Shown: in pieces, positions 52,335 through 62,580 of the stretch | How positions within the stretch are numbered: the stretch's first letter is position 1 | Layout of the letters: the number at the start of each line of letters is the position of its first letter | Origin: JAGTVG01 sp963820995 | GTDB lineage: Bacteria > Bacteroidota > Bacteroidia > Cytophagales > Cyclobacteriaceae | Direction: 5' to 3' | Length of the DNA stretch: 64,000 bases | NCBI GenBank assembly: GCA_963820995.1 | Contig: CAWGCL010000011.1 | Location: 62,001 to 126,000 of the forward strand | Program-made: the position numbers and the translations under genes | The notes under the pieces: model-generated | The model's input: the letters and a program-made list of their open reading frames with translations, nothing else | The model's database searches: none | Told to the model about the DNA's origin: nothing

Positions 52335-53879
52335 ATGTACTCCTACATATCCAAATCAGGATCTGTCTTAATCCTGTTTACACTTAGCCTGGCAGTAGCC
52401 ATAGCACAACCGAATGATTTCACAATAGCAAACTCTTGCATCCCGTGTTCAGAGATAAAAGATCTGCGCCTGCCTGATGTTACCATTCTGGAGGCAACTG
52501 CTGTGAATACAGAATCTGCAGAATTGAAAACAAGCGATAAGGCTCATTGCAAGATCTTAGGCAGGATAGGGAAAGAAATTCACTTTGAACTATTGCTGCC
52601 AGAAGAATGGAATGGAAGGTTTGCCATGGGAGGTGGTGGCGGATTTGTTGGGAATATTCAAAATATGGCCAGGTATACAATCAACCAGGGATTTGCAACA
52701 GCTGGAACTGATACTGGTCATAAAGCGAATGGAATTAAAGCGGATTGGGCACTGAACAATATGGAGAGACAGTTGAACTTTGGGCATATGGCCATCCATA
52801 AGACTGCAGAAGTCTCCAAAGTCCTGATCTTTAATTTTTACTGTGCTGATCCGGAGTATTCCTATTTTATTGGATGTTCCAGAGGTGGGGGGCAGGCAAT
52901 GATGGAAGCCCAGCGTTATCCTGAAGATTTCGATGGAATCTTAGCAATGGCACCTGCCTTTGACTGGCCGGCCATTGCTGCTGAATTCATCCAGAACTCC
53001 AAAGCTTTGTATCCTGATCCCCAAAACCTCGAAAGCCCAGTACTGACAAAAGACAATCAGAGATTACTTCAGGAAACAGTTCTAAAAACCTGCGATGAAA
53101 TAGACGGCCTGAAAGATGGATTAATTACAGATCCAAGGAATTGTGATTTTAATCCGGAAGATTTGCCAGTATGTCCGGATGGGAATGCAGGAGACAATTG
53201 CTTCACAGTAGAACAAATTCAAGTGATAAAGACCATTTATGCTGGTGTAAACATTGATGGGAAGGAAATTTATCCTGGTTTCCCTCTTGGTGGAGAGAAT
53301 AGAGGTGGGGGTTGGAATAATTGGATTGTAGGTCCTGAAGCATCCTTGAAGCCTCTTGGTTTCCCAAGTCTTCAATTTGGATTTGGAACAGAAATTTTCA
53401 AATTCCTCGTTTTTAATGATCCTGACTGGGATTATTCAATATATAATTTTGAAAACTTTTTCAGAGAAACTGAATACGCAGCTTCATATCTTAATGCTAT
53501 CAATCCGGATTATTCAGCTTATAAGAAAAGTGGGGGAAAAATACTTTTTGCACATGGTTGGGAGGATGCCGCACTATCAGCTCTCGCCACAATAGACCAT
53601 TTCGAATCTATCCTTCAGGCAAATCCTGATGCAGACGATTTTACAAAATTATACCTTCTCCCCGGCGTTTTGCATTGTGGTGGCGGACCCGGACCAGACC
53701 AGGTTGATTGGCTCAATGTGATCCGGGCTTGGGTGGAAAAAGGAGAGGCTCCTGACAGGTTAGTGGTAAATAAAGTCCAAAAGGGGAAAGTTGTTTTGTC
53801 CAGACCTTTATTTCCCTATCCCCGAACAGCTGTTTATGATGGAAAGGGAGATCCTAGTAAGGAGAGTAGTTTCAAATAG
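52335..53879 (+). CDS. tannase/feruloyl esterase family alpha/beta hydrolase
   Basis: 514 residues, intact. Signal peptide 1-24 (ending VAIAQP). The family landmarks are present: FELLLPEEWNGRFAMGGGGGFVG, DTGHKANG, and the nucleophile motif GCSRGGGQAMMEAQRYPEDFDGILAMAPAFDW with Ser182 and Cys181. Asp is in HGWEDAALS and His-Cys in LPGVLHCGGGPG. Cys181 and the Cys next to the His form the family's disulfide that ties the catalytic residues together. It probably releases gallate, ferulate or a similar acyl group from plant or algal matter outside the cytoplasm. Confidence 0.93.
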   Translation: MYSYISKSGSVLILFTLSLAVAIAQPNDFTIANSCIPCSEIKDLRLPDVTILEATAVNTESAELKTSDKAHCKILGRIGKEIHFELLLPEEWNGRFAMGGGGGFVGNIQNMARYTINQGFATAGTDTGHKANGIKADWALNNMERQLNFGHMAIHKTAEVSKVLIFNFYCADPEYSYFIGCSRGGGQAMMEAQRYPEDFDGILAMAPAFDWPAIAAEFIQNSKALYPDPQNLESPVLTKDNQRLLQETVLKTCDEIDGLKDGLITDPRNCDFNPEDLPVCPDGNAGDNCFTVEQIQVIKTIYAGVNIDGKEIYPGFPLGGENRGGGWNNWIVGPEASLKPLGFPSLQFGFGTEIFKFLVFNDPDWDYSIYNFENFFRETEYAASYLNAINPDYSAYKKSGGKILFAHGWEDAALSALATIDHFESILQANPDADDFTKLYLLPGVLHCGGGPGPDQVDWLNVIRAWVEKGEAPDRLVVNKVQKGKVVLSRPLFPYPRTAVYDGKGDPSKESSFK

Positions 53880-54117
53880 CCTACTAAATTCGGTATAAAT
53901 TTTATTCGGAAATTTTCGACAGGAAATGCCTTCTCTTGCACCATCCTGTTGTTTTAGTAATTTTCTTCATAATAGGATTAGTTCAATATTTATTTTAATT
54001 TAGCAAATTGGGATAATGTGACTTTGTTGGAATGACCGCATTTTAGGTGCTCTTGACAGGTCATTATCTCAAATTAAGCTTAAGAAATTCTTAACTGGTA
54101 AACCAAACGCAACACCC

Positions 54118-56539
54118 ATGAAAGGTCAAATTCTGCTGATTCTTCTTTCAGTAATCCTCATTTTCTGCTTCAGCTCAATCCGCTATAAAAGGCAGGATAA
54201 TGGACAACTACGATTATGGAGTAGCATTTGCCAATGTATTGCTTCTTAATGGCAATGATTCTGCATTTGTGAAAGGCGCTGTTACAGATGAAGATGGATA
54301 TTATACCTTAGCAAATATTCCAACCGGCACCTACCTGATTGAGTCTTATATGATTGGATTTTCGAAATCCTATTCAACCTTGTTATATGTGGAAAAAGGA
54401 ATTAATATTCAGCTTGATCCAATAATTTTAGCCGAAGAATCGCAGGAATTGGAAGAGGTAGTGATAACAGCCGAAAAGCCTCTTTATGAAATGGAAATGG
54501 GGAAAATGGTAGTGAATGTACCCAGCCTCATTACCTCTGCCGGACATTCTGTTATCGACGTATTGGAAAAGTCCCCGGGGGTGTTTGTAAACCGGCAGAA
54601 TAATACTCTGGCATTAAATGGAAAGGGGGGGGTGATCGTATTGATGAATGGGAAAAGAAGCAGGATGCCTATTCAGGCTGTTTACCAGATGTTGGAAGGA
54701 TTGAATGCAGGCGATATCGAAAAAATAGAGATTATGTCTGTACCGCCGGCTAAATATGACGCCGATGGCGATGCGGGATTTATCAACATCGTTATGAAAA
54801 GAGGGAGTGATGTTGGGACGAATGGTACTGTAATGGCGAATCTTGGATATGGATCCGGGCCAAGGGCTGGAACAAGTTTAAATTTAAGCCATCAGGCAAA
54901 AAAATTAAGCTTTTATGGCAACTATTCTTTTAACTATGCAGATCAGGAAGGAGTATTAAATATGTACAGAAACGCAACCACCGAGACTGAAACTATTACT
55001 TCAGGAAGCGAGGCCGAGAGAGATCCAAACCGCATGACACACAATTTTCAATTTGGCATGGATTATTATATCACTGACAAGACAGTGATTGGAGGCCTGG
55101 TGAGTGGTTACGACAATCACTGGCGCATGAATTCTATTACTAAAGCAACTTTTGATTATTCAATATCACAGGACAGCACGGTCCTGATCAACATTAATGA
55201 GAACAACCACTGGAGACATTTAATGGGGAACCTTAATTTGCAACATACATTCAAGAATGGTCAAATGCTCAATTTAAATCTTGATTATTTGACTTATGAT
55301 AATTCAAATCCAACAACTTATGAAAACAGGTATTTTGATGACCAGGAAACCTTGGTAAGGGAGGTGAATAACAGAATTTCCAAGGAGACCCCAATAGATA
55401 TCTGGGTCGGTAAGGTAGATTATTCAATGAACCTGGCGAAAAAGGTTACAATGGAAACAGGGGTGAAAGGCACCTTTACCAACCTAATCAATGATATAAT
55501 ATTTGAAGAAAAAATTGGTGAAGACTGGATCATCGGTGAGGAATTCAGCAATTATGCAGATCTGTCAGAAAATATACTGGCCGCATTTACCACCTTTATG
55601 ATAAAATTTAATGACAAGACCTCTCTCAGTGCTGGCCTGAGGTATGAACATACTACAACACTCCTCAATACTGAGGAAGAGGAAGGTGTTGTGGACCGTG
55701 TATATGGTGATTTTTTCCCCACGCTCTTTTTCTCCAAAAAAATAAACGATAATAATCTTTTGCAATTTTCATATGGCAGAAGGATCACCCGTCCGACCTA
55801 CAACGAATTGGCACCATTCGTTTTATTTATGGATCCATATACCTATACAGCTGGAAATGCCAATCTGCTGCCCACCTATACGCACAGTATACGGGGGGAT
55901 TACTCCTACAAGAACTTCATCTTTTCCCTTCAGTACAGTCATGACAACAATGTAATATTCAGGTTTCAACCCGTCTATGATCCTGAAACCAACGTGATGG
56001 TATTACAAACTGATAATGTAGACCGGCGGGAAACCGTTTCCACAACCATTACCCTGCCCTTTCATGTTAACAGACTGGTGGGAAATGCAGAACAACCTTA
56101 GTGGTAACTGGTCAAGGATCGCTACACAGGTTGGAACAAGGTATGTATGCCAGAAGGATCAGAAGTGGGTTTCAAATCAATACTACCCAAACTTTTCGGC
56201 TTGCCGAGGAAGTTTACCATCGAATTGTCAGGATTTTATATATCACCGACAATTAATGGTTATTTCAACTGGTTTTCGCGGGGTTTTGTGAACCTGGGCA
56301 TTCAGAAAGAATTTAACAACAACGGGGCCTTGCGTTTTGCTTGTAATGACATATTTGAAACCAGCCAGATGCGGTGGGATTCTGCGAATGAAACGAATTT
56401 CACTTTTCATGGTAATATTAAATTTGAAAAGCGAATATTCACTTTGACTTATACCCAGAAATTTGGGAATAAGAAGATAAAAGGTATTAGGAAACGCGCG
56501 GTTGGCTCTGAGGATGAAAGGAGACGCGTTACCAATTAG
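54118..56539 (+). CDS. TonB-receptor-like outer-membrane protein (OMP_b-brl_3, frameshifted)
   Basis: About 806 residues. The start at 54118 opens a signal peptide (MKGQILLILLSVILIF). A break inside it (near 54172) leads to AQSAIKGRIMDNYDYGVAFANV, the start of a carboxypeptidase-regulatory-like domain. A plug-like domain follows (DVLEKSPGVFVNRQNNTLALNGKGGVIVLMNGKR, KIEIMSVPPAKYDADGDAGFINIVMKR). The barrel is an OMP_b-brl_3 type. Further breaks near 56080 and 56150 interrupt it. The C-terminus in the last frame, RAVGSEDERRRVTN, is the family's usual tail, so it is complete. It probably takes up an unknown ligand through the outer membrane. No SusD partner is seen. Confidence 0.88.
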
Positions 56540-57050
56540 TATAGTATATCAGAAATTAATACGCCACACCTCTTTACGTATTCAATAATCTGAAGTACTG
56601 GCCTCAGGGCTGAAAGTAATTTGTAAAATATCTTTCTTTTTCCTTATCTTAGAAAACTATGTCTGGGCCATGTCGAAAGCTTACTGCGATTATGTTTACC
56701 GACATTATCGGATATACTGCCCTAATGGGTAAAGACGAAGCAAGAACCTTTAATTTACTAGAAGAGAACCGGCAACTACATATCTCATCTATAAACGAAT
56801 ACAATGGAAACATCCTGCTAAGAACTGGTAAAAAGTAAAAGCTTTCACTATAACTATCTTTCAACCACCATTATTCGGATCATTGATCATGCCAGATTAA
56901 ACAAATAATATCAATTTCCTGATATATATCAGGTTTGGATAAATTATCAATTTTTTTTAAAGGAAGTCTTCTAATGATTTTGTACTTTAAAGTGAAAATC
57001 CGGAGTATCGGTAAGCTTATAATAATTACAAGCGATTTAGACTTTTTTGT
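56540..57050. other. intergenic region with cyclase remnant
   Basis: Apart from the 59-residue cyclase fragment at 56659-56838, nothing recognisable is present. The ~210 bases before the molybdenum-hydroxylase operon should contain its promoter; no clear element is visible. Confidence 0.4.
56659..56838 (+). pseudogene. class III cyclase N-terminal remnant
   Basis: A 59-residue open frame: MSGPCRKLTAIMFTDIIGYTALMG, then KDEARTFNLLEENRQLHISSINEYNGNILLRTG and a stop. This is the first ~55 residues of a class III cyclase and ends just where the second metal-site motif should begin. No further cyclase sequence follows in any frame. Its core (ATTATGTTTACCGA, ATT, TCGG) is nearly identical in DNA to the fragment at 50143. 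Confidence 0.75.
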
Positions 57051-58121
57051 ATGCAGCTATTTTTTTCGCATCTGGTTAAGGAACTGGACAAAGGGAAACC
57101 TCTTGCATTAGCTACCCTTGTGAACACAAGGGGATCAACGCCACAGGTTCCGGGCGCATCGGCAATAATTGGTGAAAAGGGCCTCTTGCATGGAACCCTT
57201 GGTGGAGGGATTATGGAGGGAGTAATAGTATCGAAAGCAATTCTAAGCCTTGTATCTAAACAGAACTTCGTCGAAGAATACAACCTCGATTCAAGTATTG
57301 TTGCTGATGCAGGCCCGATATGCGGAGGGTATGCAACAATTCTGGTGGATGCAAAGCCGGAACTTAGTCTTGATGTGTTTAAAACACTGGATGAATGCTT
57401 AATGTCTAATCAGGCGGGGGTACTTGTAACCACTATGCAAAGAGATCCTGAAAAATTTTCTATTAGAAAGAGGATCTGGATATCTCAGTCTGACGCTTCA
57501 GTTTATAATCCAACAGGTGGGATTTCAATAAATTCTGATAAACTTATACAAGCTCTTAACAGTCAAAAGCCAGTATTGGATGAAGCTGAGAACAAAGATC
57601 AAATGGTCTTTTATCAACCGGTTTTTCCTGATCCTCAGCTGATCATCGTTGGTGCCGGCCATATTGGAAAAGCATTAAGCCACCTCGGTAAATTACTTGA
57701 TTTTCGGGTAACAATAATAGATGAAAGACCGGAGTATGCAAACCATAAAAATTTACCAGATGCAGATGCCGTTCTATCGAATGACATCGAAAAAGATCTT
57801 AAGAATTTGCACATTACGGAGAATTGTTATATCGTCATTGTAACCCAGGGACATAAAAAGGATGGTGTTGCTTTAAGGCAGGTAATCCATTCTGAGGCTG
57901 CATATATTGGGATGATTGGCAGCAAAAGGAAGACCAGGCTGATGAAAGAAGAGTTTTTGGCCAATAAATGGGCTACAAAAGAAGAGATTGAGGCAATTTA
58001 TGCACCTATTGGCCTGGATATTAATTCAAAGACAGTTCAGGAAATCGCCATCAGTATAGCAGGGGAACTTGTGAAAGTAAGGCAGGAGAAAAATTCCCAA
58101 CATAAGCGGAAAAGATATTGA
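57051..58121 (+). CDS. XdhC/CoxI family molybdenum-hydroxylase maturation protein
   Basis: 356 residues, intact. The N-terminal XdhC/CoxI domain reads LALATLVNTRGSTPQVPGASAIIGEKGLLHGTLGGGIMEG. The C-terminal Rossmann domain reads LIIVGAGHIGKALSHLGKLLDFRVTIIDERPEYANHKNLPDAD, then IGMIGSKRKTRLMKEEF and APIGLDINSKTVQEIAISIAGELV. Family members bind the molybdenum cofactor and help insert its sulfurated form into xanthine-dehydrogenase-type enzymes. It is followed by an overlapping MocA-type gene and then the enzyme subunits, fitting that role. Confidence 0.92.
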   Translation: MQLFFSHLVKELDKGKPLALATLVNTRGSTPQVPGASAIIGEKGLLHGTLGGGIMEGVIVSKAILSLVSKQNFVEEYNLDSSIVADAGPICGGYATILVDAKPELSLDVFKTLDECLMSNQAGVLVTTMQRDPEKFSIRKRIWISQSDASVYNPTGGISINSDKLIQALNSQKPVLDEAENKDQMVFYQPVFPDPQLIIVGAGHIGKALSHLGKLLDFRVTIIDERPEYANHKNLPDADAVLSNDIEKDLKNLHITENCYIVIVTQGHKKDGVALRQVIHSEAAYIGMIGSKRKTRLMKEEFLANKWATKEEIEAIYAPIGLDINSKTVQEIAISIAGELVKVRQEKNSQHKRKRY

Positions 58122-58692
58122 GATCCTTATTCTGGCCGCAGGAAAATCGGAACGAATGGGTCAGCAGAAGCTATTGATGCCTTACGGAGAAAAGACAATA
58201 CTTGAGAATATAATTGAAAAGGCCCTTGATTCAAAAGCAGTTGCAGTGAAAGTAGTTGTCGGCAGTCATCGCGATGAAATTCAAGATCTGATAAAAGACC
58301 ATCCCATAGAGATTGTGGAAAACATAGATTTCGAAAAAGGAATGTTATCTTCTGTTCAATGCGGGTTCAATGCATTGTCGTCAACTTCAAGGGCAGGCAT
58401 GATACTCCTGGGCGACCAGCCTATGGTACAGACTCTGGTCATCAATAAACTTATTGACAGTTATGAAAAGACTGGAAAAGGTATCATTATTCCTTTTTAT
58501 AACAATAAGAGAGGCCATCCGGTATTGATTGACACTAAATACATCCCTCGCATTAATCAATTGGATCACAGTATTGGATTGCGACAATTGATGGATGAAT
58601 GTTCAGGGGATATCCATGAATTAGAAGTCGAAACAAACACTATTTTAAAAGATATAGATACAATTGAAGATTATAAACGAGAACTAATATAA
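58093..58692 (+). CDS. mocA: molybdenum cofactor cytidylyltransferase-like protein (MocA/MobA family)
   Basis: About 199 residues. The nucleotide-binding motif LAAGKSERMGQQKLLMPYG straddles the first ATG at 58156, so that ATG is too late. Reading upstream in frame to the stop near 58075, the only start preceded by a Shine-Dalgarno (AGGAG, 58084-58088) is ATT at 58093, overlapping the end of XdhC. ATT may be a true rare start or a misread ATG. Later motifs are ILLGDQPMV and GHPVLIDTKYIPRI. It transfers CMP to molybdopterin for hydroxylases of the xanthine dehydrogenase family, consistent with the downstream genes. Confidence 0.82.
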   Translation: MPNISGKDIEILILAAGKSERMGQQKLLMPYGEKTILENIIEKALDSKAVAVKVVVGSHRDEIQDLIKDHPIEIVENIDFEKGMLSSVQCGFNALSSTSRAGMILLGDQPMVQTLVINKLIDSYEKTGKGIIIPFYNNKRGHPVLIDTKYIPRINQLDHSIGLRQLMDECSGDIHELEVETNTILKDIDTIEDYKRELI

Positions 58693-58698
58693 GGAGGT
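58691..58698 (+). promoter_or_regulatory. strong Shine-Dalgarno before the 2Fe-2S subunit
   Basis: AAGGAGGT, 5 bases before the ATG at 58704. A full-consensus site is unusual for Bacteroidota, whose genes mostly lack one, as do most others in this window. Confidence 0.8.
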
Positions 58699-58703
58699 AA
58701 AAA

Positions 58704-59181
58704 ATGAAACAAAGCATCAGTTTTAATTTAAATGGCAAACCTGTATCGGTTGAAGCAAATGGTGACGAATCCCTGCTGACCGTTATCCGTACCTACCTCG
58801 ACCATACCGGCACTAAGTATGGTTGTGGGATGGGGCACTGTGGTTCCTGTACAGTTTTAATTGACAAGGAGCCGGTACGTTCCTGCATGATTTATGTTGA
58901 GGACGTTGTTGGTAAAGAAATTACTACCATTGAAGGGTTGGCTAAAGGGCGAAGAATTGCATCCTGTTCAGAAGGCATTTGTAGAACACGATGCCCTCCA
59001 ATGCGGATATTGCACACCCGGTATGATTATGAATGCCACCGGGCTATTGCTTAAAAAGCCGGATATGACCCGGGAAGAGATCATCGAAGGCATGGAAGAT
59101 AACCTCTGCCGTTGCGGATCTTACATGCGCATCATTGATGCTATTCAAACTGCAGGAAAAGAAATGAAAGGAGGAATGTAA
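58704..59181 (+). CDS. iorA: 2Fe-2S subunit of molybdenum hydroxylase (IorA/CoxS-like, frameshifted)
   Basis: About 158 residues, normal for the family. The plant-type ferredoxin site is YGCGMGHCGSCTVLID, with a fourth Cys in VRSCMIY. The second 2Fe-2S site of the alpha-helical domain is LQCGYCTPGMIMNATGLL and DNLCRCGSYMRI. One extra G at 58946-58948 (GGG for GG) breaks the frame; corrected it reads GLAKGEELHPVQKAFVEHDALQCGYC. It passes electrons from the molybdenum subunit. No signal peptide is seen, so it probably travels with the Tat-exported large subunit encoded 2 bases downstream. Confidence 0.9.
59167..59174 (+). promoter_or_regulatory. strong Shine-Dalgarno before the large subunit
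   Basis: AAAGGAGG, 9 bases before the ATG at 59184, inside the last codons of the 2Fe-2S subunit gene. It supports the chosen start. Confidence 0.75.
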
Positions 59182-59183
59182 TT

Positions 59184-61336
59184 ATGAAAGCAGAAAAAAT
59201 CAATGAATTATATTTTGGCGATGTTGATTACCGTGTAACGACTTATGATCGTCGGAAATTCTTGAAACGACTGGGTGGAGGTATAATAATTATATTCTCA
59301 TTTAGCGAGTTATCTTTATTGACCGGTTGTGAACCGCCTAAGGAAGGTGAAGAAAGACCCGACTTCAATGCGTATCTGCATATCAAGGAAGATGGTAGCG
59401 TCGATTGCCTTACGGGTAAGATAGAAATGGGACAGGGCGTCATCACATCCCTTGCACAGGAAATTGCAGAAGAGCTCGAAGCACCTTTTAAATCTATTAA
59501 CATGGTTATGGGCGATACAGACCTTTGCCCATATGATGCAGGAACATGGGGTTCCCTGACTACCCGCTTCGAAGGTCCTGTGATCAGGGCCGCAGCGGCA
59601 GAGGCAAGGGAGATCCTTATTGGCCTCGCCGCCAAAGAACTGGGTGTTTCTGAAAAGCAACTGGAAGCAAGCGAAGGATTTGTATTTGACAAGAACGATA
59701 AAAGCAAAAAGATTTCATTTGCCGACCTGACTAAAGGACAGAAAATTGTTCAGAAGCTCAAGAAGATGCCGGAGACAGAAAAAGGCAAAGGATTTTGATA
59801 TTATCGGAAAATCTGTGATCAGTATTGATGCAGTAGATAAAGTTACTGGTAAAGCAGCTTATTCTGGTGATGTTAAACTTCCTGGTATGGTGTATGCTAC
59901 AATCGTACGACCAAGGGTTTGGGGATCTAAAAAAGTAAGTGTGGATGCCTCAGGACTTGAGACAATTCTGAAGGGGCTGAGCTTGTTGAAGAAGGTGATC
60001 TGGTGGCTGTAGTGCATCCGGACCCGGAAGTGGCAGCAAAAGCAGCACAACAGGTAAAAGTGGAATGGGATGCTCCTGAGTCCAAAGCCGATACCGAGAC
60101 TATTTTTAAATACTTTGTTGATAATATCACGGAAAGTGATGTTGTTGAGGAGGGCGGTAATCTTGCTGCTGGAAGGGAAGCTTGTGAAACCATTGTGGAA
60201 GCTGGAATACCATGATGGATATAAAGCACATTCCCCTGTTGAACCTCATACTGCAACCTGTTATTTCGAAGGCGATAAACTGACGATGTGGGTATCTTCC
60301 CAGACACCATTTGGAACCAGGGAGGCACTCGCTGAAACTTTCAGCATGCCGAAAGAAAAGGTGCATATGAAACAGATTTTCCTCGGTGGGGGTTTTGGTG
60401 GTAAGATATACAATCCACAGGCTATTGAAGCAGCGAAAATTGCCAAACTTAGTGGCAAACCTGTACAGCTGGCGTTTAACAGGCGTGAAGAGTTTATGTA
60501 TGATTATTTCAGGCCGGCGGCTGTGGTTAAATCAGCAGCGGGTGTGGATAGCAATGGAAAACTGAAATTGTGGGAATTCGATATTTATTGTGCAGGTTCC
60601 AGGGGGACAGGTTTAGCCCAATTGTATGATATCCCAAATAACAGGACCAGAAATTTCAACAAGGATGGCATACATCCATTCAGTACAGGTGCCTGGCGGG
60701 CCCCTGGTAATAACACAACCACATTCGCGACGGGAATCTCATATTGATGCTACAGCGCATGCGGCGGGTATTGATCCTTTGGAATTCAGGCTTAACAATA
60801 TTGTGAATGCTGAGATGAAAGCTACGCTTGAAATGGCAGCTGATTCGTTTGGCTGGAATAAGGAGAAACCTGAGGGGCACGGTTATGGTATATCCTTGGG
60901 CTGGGATGCCGGAACATATGTAGCAATGATAGCAGAAGTAAAGGTTGATAAGGCAACAGGGTATGTTCAGCCTATACGGATTGTTTGTGCCCAGGATATG
61001 GGTCAGGTTGTGAATCCACATGGAGCAAAAGTCCAAACTGAAGGCGGTATTACTATGGGCCTGGGGTATGCTTTAACAGAAGAAGTCGAATTTGATTGGG
61101 GCAGGGTCATTACCAGGAATTACGATACGTACCAATTTGCCAAATTTTCGATGACACCTAAAATCGAATCTGTATTTGCCGATAAAATGGATGCAGCGCC
61201 TGGGGGAGGGGGAGAACCGGCCATCATTTGTGTAGGAGGTGCAATCGCTAATGCTGTATTTGATGCATGCGGAGCAAGGGTAAACCGGCAGCCAATAACT
61301 CCTGAAAGGATTCTGGCAGCATTGGGAAAAAGTTGA
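59184..61336 (+). CDS. iorB: molybdopterin-dependent oxidoreductase large subunit (IorB-like), copy 1 (frameshifted)
   Basis: About 717 residues. A twin-arginine signal is present (DRRKFLKRLGGGIIIIFSFSELSLL). The molybdenum-subunit landmarks occur in order but in several frames: GKIEMGQGVITSLAQEIAEEL; GKSVISIDAVDKVTGKAAYSGDVKLPGMVYA; AHSPVEPHTATCYFEGD; QIFLGGGFGGKIYNPQAIEAAKIAKLSGKPVQL; FSTGAWRAPG; and APGGGGEPAI, holding the catalytic Glu. Breaks fall near 59790, 59965, 60205 and 60735. The IorB type oxidises aldehydes or N-heterocycles (isoquinoline, nicotinate-like) and is exported. Downstream of its 2Fe-2S subunit by 2 bases. A paralogue starts at 62581. The substrate is not predictable. 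Confidence 0.87.
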
Positions 61337-61498
61337 TAATGCATTGAGTAATTCGGTATTCCTCTGGCCGACTATTCAGGTAATAGCCTTTTTCTTTTCA
61401 TGCCTGGAAAAACAACCTGGCACTAGGAGGAGCATGACTGGAACGACGGATTATCGATTTGTAATATCATCAAGGATACTGGAATCATAACAATTTAA

Positions 61499-61540
61499 AC
61501 AGGAAGTGTTTGAGAATAGAAACATCTTAATGCTTCCTGT
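61499..61540 (+). terminator. possible terminator hairpin after iorB copy 1
   Basis: ACAGGAAG pairs with CTTCCTGT, with an inner TGTTT/AAACA stem. The following ACATTTAATATTT is only moderately T-rich. It lies 160 bases after the stop, so it may instead belong to the leader of the next gene. Confidence 0.35.
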
Positions 61541-61631
61541 ACATTTAATATTTCAATTAGTGAATTTTTAATCAGGGATGGGAATATTTAAGATTTCCTA
61601 TTTCTATTTTTTAAAACTATATCTGAATTAT

Positions 61632-62570
61632 ATGAAAAATATTATAATACTCTCTTTAATAAGCTTTCTGCTATTTAGTTGTAATGCTGATAAAAAACAG
61701 CAGCAGGAAATTGAATCAACCAAGCAATTTACCTTTGCATTTCTTACAGATATTCACTTGCAACCCGAAAAGGATGCTACTGATGGATTTAAAAAAGCCA
61801 TTGAAAAAGTAAATGAACTTAATCCTGATTTCGTAATTACCGGTGGAGACCTGATTATGGATGCTTTAGGTGTATCCTTCGAGGGGGTGTATTTTTTGTA
61901 TACTCTTTACAATGAAATAAGTAAGGAATTTCAAATGCCGGTATATAATGCGTTTGGGAACCACGAAACCTTCGGAAGTGACAGGAGAGAAAGAAAGCGG
62001 GATAGAAGTCACACATGAACAGTAGATAAAAAAATGTATGAAAATAGAATTGGAAGAGATATTATTCATTCGATCATGAAGGATGGCATTTTATTGTGCT
62101 GGATGCTGTTGATGTTAAACCTGAGCGGTACTATTACGGCCATATTGATGAGGAACAAATTGCATGGCTAAAATCTGACCTTCAGAAAATCACAAAAGAA
62201 ACACCTATTGTCATCACGGTTCATATACCATTTATTACATCCATGACCCAGCTGACTAAAGGATCATTGGAACCTAATGATGAGGGCCTGGTGATTACCA
62301 ACGCCAGGGATGTATTGCTTTTACTTTACGAATATAACCTTAAGCTGGTCTTACAAGGCCATTTGCATTTTCTTGAGGATATCTATGTTGGTAACAAAAC
62401 CCACTTTATTAATGGTGGTGCTGTTAGTGCAAGTTGGTGGGAGGGCCCCGAGGGGTACGATGGAAGAAGGGTTCGTTCTCGTAAAGATCAAGGACGATCA
62501 ACTGGATTGGGAATATACTCAGTATGGATGGGAAGTGGTTGAAAAATTGAAATTCATCAACATCAATTAA
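61632..62570 (+). CDS. calcineurin-like metallophosphoesterase lipoprotein (frameshifted)
   Basis: About 312 residues. The start at 61632 (MKNIIILSLISFLLFSC) gives a lipobox at Cys17; an upstream in-frame ATG at 61578 would bury it. The metallophosphoesterase motifs are complete: FLTDIHLQ, ITGGDLIMD, FGNHETFG, VITVHIPF, and LQGHLHFLED. The frame breaks two or three times between 61985 and 62090, where SFDHEGWHFIVLDAVDV resumes, and again near 62465 before VLVKIKDDQLDWEYTQYGWE. It hydrolyses a phosphoester outside the cytoplasm. Its position between two molybdenum-hydroxylase large subunits may be functional or chance. Confidence 0.83.
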
Positions 62571-62580
62571 ATACAGCCAT

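Noticed and set aside
58156..58692. MocA-type gene starting at ATG 58156
   Set aside because: This would remove LAAGKSER, the first half of the nucleotide-binding loop, which is encoded in frame just upstream.
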